A stretch of 64,000 bases of DNA from Juglans regia. Its lineage: Eukaryota > Streptophyta > Magnoliopsida > Fagales > Juglandaceae. Below, piece after piece: positions 45,840 to 57,574 of this stretch. The translations under genes and the position numbers were made by a program. Under the pieces are notes generated by a model. It saw only the letters and a program-made list of their open reading frames with translations. It did no database searches and was not told the DNA's origin. Position 1 is the first letter of the stretch, and each line of letters starts with the position of its first letter. Location: assembly GCF_001411555.2 (NCBI RefSeq), contig NC_049909.1:6331485-6395484 (forward strand), in the 5' to 3' direction.

Positions 45840-46411
45840 GGCTTCTTAATGCGGTAGCCTCCCCAATCTTTAGGTGTTCATCCATAAAACTAGGCGTGAC
45901 ATTGTATGCAAGTATCCTAAGAGTAGCTATAATCTTCCTGATTGGCATTTCCACTGGGCTTGTTCGCTTGACGAGTCCAGGTCACTACTAGTTAGCTCCA
46001 CGATACTTGGATAATCTTTTTCAAATGGTCTTTCTCCGATTTCTTCTTCCTCCTCCTTGGTGCTCTTTCCATCTTTTGAAGGGAAGAAAAATCAAGTCTT
46101 TCTGAACCATCTCGTCTCGGGACAAAATAAGGTTCATGGGCTTCTACCGCAGATTGGATATGAAGAAAAAAAGTACGATTTATTCGAAACCTCATTTGAA
46201 AGTATTCATGAGGATAGATTGGAGGATAAGCAAAATAATCACGAAAAGAGATTTGGTGGGCTTGCAATCGATTGCGCCTTAAGAATTTTGCGTATTTTTT
46301 AGAAAAATCATGTGAGCTTGATCCTTCTTCTTCCATAACAAGTTGTCTCCCTATCTCAAATTTTTCATCAAAATAGAGAAATGTCATTTTCTGAAAAAGC
46401 GAACGATCCAT
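45840..46411 (-). pseudogene. PIF/Harbinger transposase, N-terminal part
   Basis: The minus-strand frame from 46411 to 45992 gives the N-terminal region (NRLQAHQISFRDYFAYPPIY, then FQMRFRINRTFFLHIQSAVE and YFVPRRDGSERLDFSSLQKM). The next expected block, RKIIATLRILAYNVTPSFMD.HLKIGEATA, lies in another frame at 45954-45840. Between them about 110-120 bp (near 45950-46075) has no counterpart in the family as I know it and may be a small insertion or a badly broken intron. The solo LTR-C separates this part from the catalytic part at 39770-40602. The product would be the helix-turn-helix and start of the DDE domain. Confidence 0.85.
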
Positions 46412-46479
46412 TGAAAGAAAATGAAAAAAATTATTTTATAAAGAAATTTGATTTGAAGTGAATAAATTATTGAAAAATA

Positions 46480-46630
46480 TTTTGTTTTATAGTGAAAGAA
46501 TATAACCATTGGAGAAATATAGCCGTTAAAAAAATATATTTGTTGGGAGAATATTACCATTGGAAAAAATAAGATTGTTAGAAAATTATATCTTTTGAAA
46601 AAATATGAACATTAGAAAATTAATGTACAC
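46480..46630 (-). repeat. Degenerate ~20-bp repeats upstream of the transposase
   Basis: Words such as ATAACCATTGGAGAAATATA, ATAGCCGTTAAAAAA and ATTACCATTGGAAAAA recur about every 20-25 bp. Plant PIF/Harbinger elements often carry such repeats before the transposase gene, and transposon proteins may bind there. The function is an inference. Confidence 0.55.
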
Positions 46631-46850
46631 TTTTTTAATAAGGAATAAATATTCCAATTACCATTGGAATTAAAATAAAGAAAAGGCTAAAATAGATATT
46701 TTAATGGAATAATAATAGGTTTAAAAAGTTTGTTATTTGGTGTAGTTGAAAAGTGGCTAGCTAAATTATAAAAAATGAATTTCCCAATCAAGTTTTGAAT
46801 AAAGAATAGATAGACCACTACTAATGGTCTAAATATAGAGTCCCATGAAT
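46631..46850. other. Right end region of the PIF/Harbinger remnant
   Basis: AT-rich DNA leading to AATTTCCCAATCAAGTTTTG and GACCACTACTAATGGTCTAA (46811-46833), then ATATAGAGTCCC. The words resemble subterminal sequence of plant Harbinger elements. The exact terminus and TSD are not established. Confidence 0.45.
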
Positions 46851-47510
46851 ACCCACACTTTTCTCTCCTTCAGAGTTCTGATGGGTTTTTGCAATATTCA
46901 AGCTGGAGGCTGATTGGAAGTAAGAGTGGATAAATAGGTTTCACTGAAGTCGATTTGCGTGTGAAGTGTTTTTCTATAGGAAAATTTTATACACCGTACT
47001 ACTATCTCATTCTCATCCCACTATCTAAGATGTGACACATTTATCATCATCGAATCATCATTGAAGTATAGTGTATAATATTATAATATTATTCTTTTCT
47101 ATATTACTATTTTCCATGCTCCAGCTCTTCTCTTAACTTTTATCTATAGTTTAGAAGGGTTTGCACCTATACAACAATCATTAATATAAAAAAGCAATTA
47201 TGGAGTCAATTATGTTTGCAACTTTCCTAATTGTTTGAAAGGCCAACCTTGTAGAGGGGTTCAACTGGGCTGTGCTTTTCCCAGTCCAGTTTGGAAGTTG
47301 AATAATCGGGTCCCGATTATGGTTTCTAGCTTGGGAAAAATCTAGGCCGAAAATCGCACTCGGCACTACTCAAAATCAACCCTACCCTTGCTGGTTACTG
47401 GCATAATACTAGCACCCGGGTCTCATAAAAGAAAACTTGTATCAACCCAGATTCAGCCCCAGCCGACCACCCCGCCGATATTTTTTTTAAGTTTTTGAGG
47501 GCTTTCGGTA

Positions 47511-47519
<9 letters not shown>
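46851..47519. other. Unassigned DNA before the CT repeat
   Basis: No credible coding. The part from about 47190 has CCCGG, GGGTCCCG and CAGCCC words reminiscent of the repeat near 813-990 and could be another MITE-like piece. Confidence 0.4.

Positions 47520-47578
<59 letters not shown>
47520..47578 (+). repeat. (CT)n microsatellite
   Basis: An almost perfect CT dinucleotide run of about 58 bp with one TT interruption, directly preceded by a run of C. Likely polymorphic in length. Confidence 0.97.
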
Positions 47579-47839
47579 GCTCATTTCTATCTGTTGAGAA
47601 GTCAAGTGACGTCTTGGTTAATTTTATTGTTTTTTGATTTAATGATTGCTTCCAATTGTACAAAACATGTTGGATTTGGTATTCGTCTTATATAGAAAAC
47701 ATGTCGGGGGTATATTACCAGTCTCAAGAAATTTTTTTTCTTTTTTTTTTTTTTCGATTTTCATAATCTATTTTATTGGAGAGGTTTGGTTTTCTAATGG
47801 TGTCCATGGGCTGATCAGGAATTGTATTTAGTCGCCGTG

Positions 47840-48165
47840 GTATTCCATTATGATGAATGGAACTGTCCATGGTTTTTTTCAAGGTCGAAGAGGACTGAGG
47901 CAGGGAGATCCCCTGTCGCCCTACCTTTTTATTATCATGGAAGAAGTATTATCCCGTCTATTGAAGGAAAATTTCTCAAATGGAAGGATTGGTAATTTTT
48001 CTCAACCTTGAGGGACACCAATAATTTTGCATCTGCTATATTTGGATGATATTCTCATTTTTGCAAATGGATGTAAGAAATCGATGAGAGCGTTGATGGA
48101 AGTGATTGGTATGTATAGTTCTGGCTTTTTCGAAATATATTGGTGAGGGTACAAATATTAGTGCT
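47840..48165 (+). pseudogene. LINE reverse transcriptase fragment
   Basis: The frame reads SIMMNGTVHGFFQGRRGLRQ followed by [20 protein letters not shown], then after an in-frame TGA the catalytic LYLDDILIFANG. It is L1-clade like the larger LINE at 5937, but a different copy. Only about 100 codons of RT are left before LTR-D begins. Its left edge nearly coincides with the homologous left edge of the first LINE. Confidence 0.85.
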
Positions 48166-48169
48166 GAGT

Positions 48170-49280
48170 TGCTATAATACTCTGTTCCTTCCTTCTTACG
48201 TACGCTACTTCTTTCTGACGTATGTTCCGTCTTTATGACGTAAGCAAATCCCGAGGGCAGAGATTTTGTGATTGTCTGCCCCTTCTATCTAGTGACTGCG
48301 AGACACCTCATGCGTGTCGAACCATGATGGTGTGTTTCGAAAGATATCGTGCGACTTTCAGGGCACGCCTAGTGTTTTAAATATGCTGGAAATATTTAAA
48401 TACGACAATCATAATATTCTTGAAGAGCTCCAAAAATATTATAATGGTCAGAAATCATTTTAATATTATTATTAAAATGATTTCAATTATTTAAGATATT
48501 ATGAGATTTAAATTATGTTGAAAGTTTTTATTAATCAAATGGTTTTATTCTCTTTAATATGTTAAGTGAGACTTCATCATTTTATTAATGATGAAGAATA
48601 TTATTTTATAAACTAAAGTTAGTTTAAAATAATATTCTACCTTAATTCCTCTAAGCGTTTTTAATTAAGTTAATGTTTTACGCATTTTCAAGTCAGTGTT
48701 TTAATCCCTCGTCGTTAGATCATTGTGTAGATCCCCAGACGAAGGGACTGGGTTAAATACCCAGACCCCCTCTCTTTCTCCCTCATTTCCCGCAAGCCCC
48801 TCTCTCCTTCGGCGTATGTTGTACGCAGACCATCCCCCACGCCCGATCCTTCTGTAGCTCAGCCCGGCGCCGCCGTGCATCGCCAGACCACACCGCTGGC
48901 ACCACCAGCTCCACCTCACGCCGGTGAGCTCAACCAGCCCAGCCTCTCTCCCTCACGCTCCCTCTTCCTCTCTGCTGGAAGTGCAAAGCCCGAATGGGCT
49001 TGGTGCACGTAGTGCCGCCGTGCGCCGTCCTTCGGCGCCACCACCTCCACGACAGCTTCCTCTGCCTCCGGCCTCCACCCTCCAGCAAAGCTAGCACCTC
49101 CCATGCAGCCACCTTCCCTCTTCGTCGCACACACGCACGCACAAGGAGACCCACGCACGGCTTCACCGTGCGCGGCCTCTAGCGCCGCTGTACGCGGCAC
49201 CCACGACCACCAAGCGATGCCTTGGACCTCCTCTCCCCTTCCCCTTCCTCCTCCACGTGACCCGAGGCCAGAAGCCCTCC
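48170..49280 (+). repeat. LTR-D copy, segment 1 of 2
   Basis: It starts TGCTATAATACTC, a damaged form of TGTAATACCC, and matches the reverse complement of the 5' (sense) part of the LTR at 31784. It has an AT-rich head, a TTAAATACCC box near 48753 and a CpG-rich block. The sense strand is plus. It continues at 52680 after the nested solo LTR-D. Confidence 0.88.
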
Positions 49281-52200
49281 TGTAATACCCTGCTCCTTCT
49301 TCTTACGTACGCTTCTTATTTCTGACGTACGTTTCATCTTTATGACGTAAGCAAATCCCAAAGGCAGAGATTTTGGGATCATCTGCCCTCCTCACAAGCG
49401 ACTGCGAGACTCATCATGCGTGTCAAACCATGATGGCGTGTTTCGAAAGATATTGTGCGACTTCTAGGGCACGCCCAATGTTTTAAATATGCTGGAAATA
49501 TTTATAAGGAGTATTTCCATTGTTATTGAATTAATATTTGATCTTAAATAAGACAATTATAATATTCTTGAAGAGCTCCAAAAATATTATAATTGCCGGA
49601 AATCATTTTAATATTATTATTAAAATGATTTCAATTATTTAAGATATTATGAGATTTAAATTATGTTGAAAGCTTTTATTAATTAAATAATTTTATTCTT
49701 TTTAATATGTTAACTGAGACTTCATCATTTTATTAATGATGAAGAATATTATTTTATAAACTAAAGTTAGTTTAAAATAATATTTACCTTAATTCCTCTA
49801 AGTGCCTTTAATTAAATTAACGTTTACTCATTTTCAAATCAGTATTTTAATTCCTCATCGTTAGATCGTTACGAGGATTCCCAGACGAAGGGACTGGGTT
49901 AAATACGCAGACCCCCTTTCTTTCTCCCTCATTTCCCGCAGCCCCCCTCTCTCTCTCCTCCCTCTCTCTAGCGTACGCGGTATGCGATCCACCCCATGCC
50001 CGAACGGTTCAAGGCCTCAGCCCGGCGCCGCCGTACGTCGCCAGCTCTCACCGCCGGCACCATTGACCTCCTCTCCCTTTGATGAGTCCATCCATGCCAG
50101 CCTCTCTCTCCCAAGCTCTCTCTTCCTCTCCCTTGGAAGTGCAAAGCCCGAGCGGGCTCAAGGCCACTGCGCCCAATGGCTCCACCGCTCCCACGGCAAC
50201 CTCCCCTCCCACCAGCCATCATCCTCCACCGAAGCCAGCCCTTGTTACGTAGTCCTCCCTCTCCTTCCACGGCAAGCACCTGAAATGGGTCTCTAACCCA
50301 TTTCCTCACCGTGTGCCGCCGTACACAGCCACCCAGCACCACCATGGACCTCCCTCTTCCTCCTCCATGTGACCAGAGGCCCATAGCCTCTCTCCACCGC
50401 AAGGGTTTCCCCCTCATGCACGCACGGGTTTTACACTATGCACCGCCATGCACCGCCACCCACAGCTGGTAACCACCACGTCCAGCCTCCTCAGGCCACC
50501 ACCAAACCAACCCAACCACCTATAGCCCCGATTTGCCACCCACGAAAGCACACTCTCTCTCACTCTCCCACAGCTTCTCCTCCACTGTATGGCCAGATCC
50601 GCCACTGTGGCCACACCTCGACGCCACCATGAGATCCACCGCACCTCCCTTAGCCGAGCCCTAGGTCCAAACCACCACTTTATGCGGTGGGTAACCACTG
50701 CACGTGATGGACAGTCACTGCGTGTGATTGACCGCCACTGCACATGGCTAGATCCGCCGTGTTATGCTCTTTGCCTACATCACAGGGCCACCATGAGCCC
50801 TTCCAAGACCACACCTAGCTATCCAAACGCCTAAACAGTCACCGTACGTGAGTTAGCCGCCACGTACGACTCTTCCGACATCGTCGGCTATGACGGTCAA
50901 CGAGCAACGCACAGGTTATCCCGTCGATGGTATAAATCTCTATCCCTTGTATTTATGTTAGATATTGATTAGTTGACTAGGTTGTGGAATGTGCTGTTGG
51001 TATTTGTGGAGTTGTGGTATTGTGATGTGGTACTATGTAAGGAAGTGTTGGGCACTCTGTGTAATGAAGTGTTGGGCTTGTCTGTGTTGTATGGAGGTGT
51101 ATTGTGCCTTGTAGTGTACTGTGAAGTGTTGGGCGTAATTGAGAAGTGTGCTGTGTAGTGTTGTGGACTGTCTTATAATGGTGACGTGGTGTAAGTGGAA
51201 TGGGACGAGTACACGCTGTGTGTACTCTGTGTGTGGCGTAGGGTGAAACAAGGAGAGTATATGTAAAATATACCCTCTCGGCGTATTGTGGAACGGGATG
51301 AGTACGAGTGGAGTGTACTTAGTGGCGTAGTGCGTGTAAAAGGAGTACACGTGGACTGTACTCTATGTGGTGGAGTGATGCACCATATGGCGGATATGCT
51401 ATAATAGTGATGTGCCGTAGTGTGTATGAAGGGAGTACACGATGAGTGTACTTTGTGTGGGGTATGGTATATGTGGGGAGTACATGTGGAATGTACTCTA
51501 TGTGGTGGACAATGCACCATATGGCGGGTATGCCATAATGGTAATGTGCGTAATGTAGGTGAATGGAGTACACATGGAGTGTACTCCATGTGGTATAGTA
51601 ATGCACTATATGGCGAGTATGCCATAGTGGTGATGTGGCGTAATGTGCATGGAGTATATGCAGAGTATATTCCATGTATTGGAATAACGCATCATATGGC
51701 GGGTATGCCATAATGGTGATGTAGCGGGATGTGTATGAATGGAGTACATGTAGAATGTACTCCATGTGATGGGATATGAATGAATGTATGAAGATATGTA
51801 ACGGCCACACGAATGAATGAAATGGGTACCAATGAATAGGCAGATTTCAATGCCGGGTAAGTAGTACTGGAAGTGCACCCAGTGTTGCGTCCTATGAAAG
51901 GGATTCCCAACCCGTGGCCACAGGCAGAATCTGGGTCCAAAGGAAGACCGCTAACCCCAAACACACGGGGCGTAACAGTGTCTACTGGCCTATGAAAGTG
52001 ATAAGAACGAATGGATGTATGCATGTATGTACGAACACACGAACCTTTAAGAAATGAAGGCACTGACGGGAGAAACGTTTAAAGAAAGGAAAGCCTTTTG
52101 AAAAGAAAACTCCCGTCTAGTGAAGTTTTCAAAAGAACGCACGTATGCACGTAAACATGCACGAACTCTTGAAGAAATGAAGGCACTGACGGGAGAAACG

Positions 52201-52684
52201 TTTTATGAAAAGGAAGCCCATGTTTAGAAGAGAAAAAATCCTGTTCAGTGATGTTTTCAAACGAACGCACGTATGACACGTATGCATGCACGTAATAGTA
52301 TGTACGAGTGATGAATGCATGAATGAAAACCTATGTTGCTATATTTTAACTGTATGAAGTAATGCTTACGAGTCTTCGACTCATTTTAGTTTTTATGCAT
52401 GTCCCTCCCCCACAGGAACTGCATGATCGGGATGGACACGGCCCATGGGGAAGAGCACGGAAGTCTAGGCACGAGTTTTAAACGTACGAGAGACTTTTTA
52501 TTATAAGATTTATGTTTTCCGCTGTAAATCTCTTTTATCCCAAAACATATTTTAAATTATAAACGTGGAGTCTCACACCCTGGGTATGCAAGTGAAAAGT
52601 TTTAAATAGGACGGTAATTCCCATCGTCCTTTTATAAAAATATTTTGAAAAAAGTCCCACCACAAGGACGGGCGTTACACCTCC
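49276..52684 (+). mobile_element. Solo LTR-D (49281-52679) inside another LTR-D, TSD CCTCC
   Basis: CCTCC is directly repeated at 49276-49280 and 52680-52684. The copy runs TGTAATACCC to GGGCGTTACA and is 3399 bp long. It lacks about 1.9 kb that the 31784 copy has between its hairpin array and tail (equivalent to about 32665-34585), so it carries an internal deletion. The hairpin array lies at about 51230-51770, the CpG-rich block at 49930-50640, a TTAAATACGC box near 49898 and a CCCCCACAG acceptor-like site at 52415. Host and guest LTR are in the same orientation. Confidence 0.95.
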
Positions 52685-54711
52685 CTCCACCTCACGGCTT
52701 CTCCCTCTCTTCACACTCACGGGTTGCACACTGTGCACTGCCGTACACCGCCACCCACGACAGGTGACCACCTCGTCCAGCCTCCTCAGGCCACCACCAA
52801 GCCAACCCAACCGCCCATAGCCCCGATCTACCACCCATGCACTCACACTCTCTCTGACTCTCCCATGGCTTCTCCTCCATCGTGTGGCCAGATCCGCCGC
52901 TGTGAACCACCATGGCACCACCTCGACGCCACCACGAGCTCCACCAGCAACCCCTCAGCCCAACCTTAGGTCCGAACCACCACTTTGAGTGGTGGGTAGT
53001 CACTGCACGTGATGGATAGCCACTGCGCTTGGCTGACCGCCACTGTACACAGCTAGATCCGCCGTGTTATGCTCCTTGCCACCATCACAAGGCCACCATG
53101 AGCCCTTCCAAGACCACACCTAGCTATCCAAACACCTAAACAGTCACCGTACGGGATTCAGCCGCCACGTACGACATTTCTGATATCATCGGCTGTGGCG
53201 ATCAACGAGCAACATACGGGTTATCCTGTCGATGGTATAACCCTCTATCCCTCGTTAATTATGTTAGATATTGATTAGTTGACTAGGTTGTGGACTTAGC
53301 TTTTAGTATTTGTGGAGTTGTGGAATTGTGATGTGGTGCTATGTGATGAAGTGTTGGGCATTCTGTGTAGTGAAGTGTTGGGCATATCTATGTTGTATGG
53401 AGGTGCATTGTGCCGTGTAGTGCGCTGTGATGTGTTGGGTGTAGATGGGAAGTGTTGTGGACTGTGCCATGTAGTGTGGTTGGGGAATATGTGCTGTATT
53501 GGTGACGTGGCAGATGGAATGGGAATAGTACACGCTGGGTGTACTTTGTGTGTAATGTGAGACAAGGAGAGTATATGTAAAATATACCCTCCTGACGTAG
53601 TGTGGAATGGGAAGAGTACACGCTGAGTGTACTCTGTGTGGGGTATGGTATATGAAGGGAGTACATATGGAATGTACTCCGTATGATGAGGTGATGCACC
53701 ATGTGGCTGATATGCCATAATGGTGATGTGGCGTAATGTATGTGAATGGAGTACACGTGGAGTGTACTCCATGTGATGGGGTGATGCACCATGTGGCGGA
53801 TATGCCGTAATGATGATGTGGCATAGTGCATGTGAATATGTGAATGGAGTACACGTGGAATGTACTCCATGTGGTATGGTGATGCACCATATGGCGGGTA
53901 TGCCATAATGGTGATGTAGCGTGATGTGTATGAATAGAGTACATGTGGAATGTATTCCATTTGATGGAGTGATACACCATGTGGCGGATATGCCATAATG
54001 GTGATGTAGCGTATGTAAGGGGAGTACACGTGGAGTGTCCTCCATGTGATGGAGTAATGCACCATATGGCAGGTATGCCATAGTGGTGATGTGGCGTATG
54101 TGAAGGGAGTATACGTGGAATGTACTCCACGTGGCAGCGGCACTCCATGTGACGTGTCATAGAGATAATGATGATGTGATTGATGGGCGTGGAACGTGAT
54201 GGGTAGTGTTTGGAACTGTGGAACAGTGTCCCAAAGAAGTTATGGCGAAGCCTGTAGTCTAAGGTGACGGGTGTCACCATGATGGACTTATGGCTAGGAG
54301 TATACGTGAAGTGGTAGAACAAGTATAAGAGTGCACAACGGAAGCTTGGCTGAGGAATGTCACGAAGTGACATGACTACTGACACTCGTGCTTGTAATGG
54401 GTGAAGTAGCAGAACAAGTGTAAGAGTACGCACTCGAAGCATGACTGGGCAACGTCACGAAGTGATGTGGTTATTGGCAGTCATGCTTATGATAGGTGAA
54501 GTGTTAGAATGTAGGAATGGCGTAACGGGAACGTGACGAAATGTCATGATGTGACAGGAGTACGTGAGGAACCGTACTCGTGATGAGTTAGGAGTTGACG
54601 TAGCATAATGTTGGATAACTCGACAAGGTCACAGTGTAGCTCTGGAGCAATCTTGGGCTATGTGACGTGATGTAAGGCTTAGTTGTGAATGGAGTCTTGT
54701 CGTGTTAAGTG
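52680..54711 (+). repeat. LTR-D copy, segment 2 of 2, truncated
   Basis: It continues the host LTR-D through the CpG-rich block (52690-52960) and hairpin array (53540-54140) into the part equivalent to 33990-34580 of the minus-strand copy. It stops abruptly at TTGTCGTGTTAAGTG (54711), where LTR-A sequence begins. About the last 2.2 kb of the LTR-D (sense 3' end) are absent. Confidence 0.88.
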
Positions 54712-55002
54712 GTGGAGTTCAATCTCCAGCACTCTTTTGATCACAACCTTATGGACTATTATTGTGATCTTAGTTGTTTAGTATGTCGTATGGAGTATGT
54801 TTTAAGTATTTGGGATATTTTAGTTTGGTGCATAGTATTGCTTAAGAAAAAAAAATTATCCGCTGCGAATATTGCATAATGCTAGATGCATGTTAGGAAT
54901 ATTGTATCTTATATGTCATGAACGGGGGCAGGTAACCTTGTGTTGCATGTCTCGACACTTCAAATGTCCGTCCGATCCCAAGCGGAATTTGGGGGCGTCA
55001 CA
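54712..55002 (+). repeat. LTR-A 5' LTR remnant
   Basis: It matches 14818-15115 of the intact LTR, from GTGGAGTTCAATCTCC to GGGGGCGTCACA. More than 4.1 kb of the LTR is missing on the left, where LTR-D abuts. Confidence 0.92.
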
Positions 55003-55005
55003 GGG

Positions 55006-55017
55006 TGGTATCAGAGC
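55006..55017 (+). other. LTR-A primer-binding site (second element)
   Basis: TGGTATCAGAGC three bases after the LTR end, identical in place to 15119-15130. Confidence 0.92.
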
Positions 55018-55233
55018 AATACGTCTCTGGGATTAAATCCACATGTCCTTAGGAAATGCACCAAATATTAGGCTTGAAATTGTAGTCTTCATTAGGCTTG
55101 AATTTCTTGAAGTATAAGAGATAGTATGTGGTTGTAACACGTGTACTCATGTGATTTAGGAAGTGACATGACTCGAGGTAGGATACGTCAAAACCCTAAG
55201 GGAGTCACAAATTAGGATAATCAGAATCCCCTG

Positions 55234-56180
55234 ATGGATGGAGGATTAGCTGAAGCTGTACGTTTGTTGACTGACATGCTTAGACAACAGCAACATCAGC
55301 AAGCACATGTACCTAGACCCGAAGTCAGGGATTGTTTGTGTGAGAAGTTCTTGATCCATCGTTATCCAAACATTTCTGGTAATGAAGAGCCACTAAAAGC
55401 CGAGAAATGGATTATGGATCTCGAAAGGACATACGAGATCTGTGGATGTACTGAGGACCATAAGGTTCTATATGTTGTATACCTATTCTAAGGAGAAGCT
55501 GGACTATGGTGGGGTACACAAAGGCAGCTTCTAGTTAGGGAACTAGGAAGTTTGGATGCATTGTCTTGGGAGAGATTTAAGGAAGAGTTGACAACAAATT
55601 CTTCCCAGATTCTGTCAAACAGCTAAAGGCGCAGGAGTTTGCAACTTTAACTCAAGGCAGTTTGACCGTAGAGCAGTACGCCGCTAAGTTTATGGTGTTT
55701 GGAAGGTTTGCACCACACTTGATTTCTACTCAAAGGATGCAAGCACGAAAGTTTCAAGTTGGACTTCAGCCATGGATCCGTAGCCAAGTAGCTTGCCTAA
55801 GAATAAAGAATTATCAAGAGTTAGTAAACGTGGCCGCGATAGCAGAGGCTGAGCAGAGAGGTCTAGCGATCCAGATCAATACCGAATCAAAGAGAACTTC
55901 ATTGTATGCTACTGAAGAAAATCTAGAAATGAAGAAGATGTCTACTGGACCAGATAAGGGAAAAAGCATCGAGATTGGAAGCTCAATACTAACCACGTAC
56001 CCAATATGTGGGATGTCAGGAAAGAACCATGGAGGCAAGTGCAAACTTACCTTAAGACTCTGTTTCAGATGTGGCCAACCTGACCACTTGATCAGAAATT
56101 GTCCCAAAAGAGGCCGGAGAAATGGAACTGTTCCCATTGGAGATTCCAAACCAAAGCCACGACCTCCAGTACTAGCTTAA
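55234..56180 (+). pseudogene. Broken Ty3/gypsy gag of the second LTR-A element
   Basis: It shows the same start (MDGGLAEAVRLLTDMLRQ) and gag domain as the copy at 15347, with a TAA stop at 55489-55491 and a one-base loss near 55590 at the same places. The second half (from 55662) is open to 56180 with TVEQYAAKFMVFGRFAPHL, the CGMSGKNHGGKC motif and an intact CX2CX4HX4C zinc knuckle (CFRCGQPDHLIRNC). It is therefore better kept than the first copy but still cannot give a full Gag without recoding. Confidence 0.87.
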
Positions 56181-56303
56181 GTGTATGCAGGTACTTCTAG
56201 ATTGCAATTGATGGTACTATTGCATTATTGATACTTTGGGTAAGTTAAATCATTGAGGTTTATAACTTGTACGTAGTTTGATTCAGGCGAGGCCCTACTT
56301 TTA

Positions 56304-57464
56304 GTGATTGTGGTATTGCACGAGAGTGACACGTGCCGTCGAGTAAAGGCTGAGCATCAAAGACCTGCTGGTAGACTTCAACCTCTCCCTATTCCTGAGT
56401 GGAAGTGGGATGATATTTCTATGGATTTTGTTGTGGGTTTACCGAGGACTCCTAGTGGAAAGAACTCAATTTGGGTGATTGTTGATCGGTTGACCAAGAG
56501 TGCCCATTTCTTGCCTGTTAATAATACTGACTCTTTGGGTAAGTTGACTCGATTATATGTCAAGGAGATAGTGCGTTTGCATGGAGTACCCAAGAGTATC
56601 GTGTCAGATCGGGACCCGCGGTTCATGTCCCATTTTTGGAAGAGCTTGCAGGCAACTTTAGGCACTAAGTTGAAGTTTAGTAGTGCATATCACCCTCAAA
56701 CAGACGGTCAATCAGAGCGTACTATTCAGACTCTAGAGGATATGTTGCGGTCTTGTGTCACGGAATTTCAAGGAAGTTGGGAGAATCATCTACCGCTTAT
56801 TGAATTCTCTTATAATATCAGTTTTCATTCTTCCATCCAGATGGCCCCGTATGAAGCTTTGTATGGAAGGAAGTGTAGATCACCCTTGTGTTGGGATGAA
56901 GTCGGCGAGAGTAAAGTAATTGGGCCTGAGATAATTCAAGAAATGAAGGATCAAGTTCAGTTTATAAGGACTAAAATGGCAGAAGCGCAAAGTCGCCAGA
57001 AGAGTTACGCAGATACAAGAAGAAGAGACTTATCTTTTGAAGAAGGTGATTGGGTTTATCTTAAAGTCTCTTCTATGAAAGGCGTTAAGCGCTTTGGTAA
57101 GAAAGGAAAGTTTAGTCCAAGATATGTTGGCCCTTTTCAGATCGTAGAGAAAGTTGGGCTTGTTGCTTATAGAGTTGCCTTGCCGGATTATTTTGGGGAT
57201 GTTCATGATTTGTTTCATGTGTCTTCGTTGAAGAAGAGTTTTGGACAGCAAGAGCCACGTTTTGTTGACCCTGAACGCATTCAACTTCAGCCTAACCTTA
57301 CTTATGAAGTTGCCCCGACGCAGATTGTAGATTGGAAAGAGCAAAGATTAAGGTCCAAGACAATACCTATGGTGAAAGTGTCATGGGGTGATCCGTTGGC
57401 TCAAGATTTATCATGGGAAAGAGAAGCCGACATGAGGGAGCATTATCCGTACTTGTTTGTTTGA
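56304..57464 (+). pseudogene. Truncated family-B pol: chromovirus integrase with chromodomain-like tail
   Basis: The open frame of 386 codons starts in fused sequence. Family-B homology begins at about residue 5, inside the integrase zinc finger (only the final [13 protein letters not shown] part remains). The core is complete, with D41 ([11 protein letters not shown]), D102 (IVSDRDPRF) and E138 ([10 protein letters not shown]), which gives the expected DX35E spacing. The C-terminus has [29 protein letters not shown] and [14 protein letters not shown], the chromodomain-like tail of Tekay-type chromoviruses that is thought to steer insertion to chromatin. Protease, RT and RNase H are missing. 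A purine tract (AAGGGGGGGAGGA) and an LTR-B follow, which ties LTR-B to this lineage. It is an intact-looking tail of a truncated element, not a working gene. Confidence 0.9.
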
Positions 57465-57574
57465 TTTTGACGGTATGTTCTAAGTATACTCTCGGTTGAA
57501 TCTTGTTCCTGTCTTAGTTTAATGTTTGACCTTGCTAATTTCGAGGACGAAATTTTTTTTTAAGGGGGGGAGGA

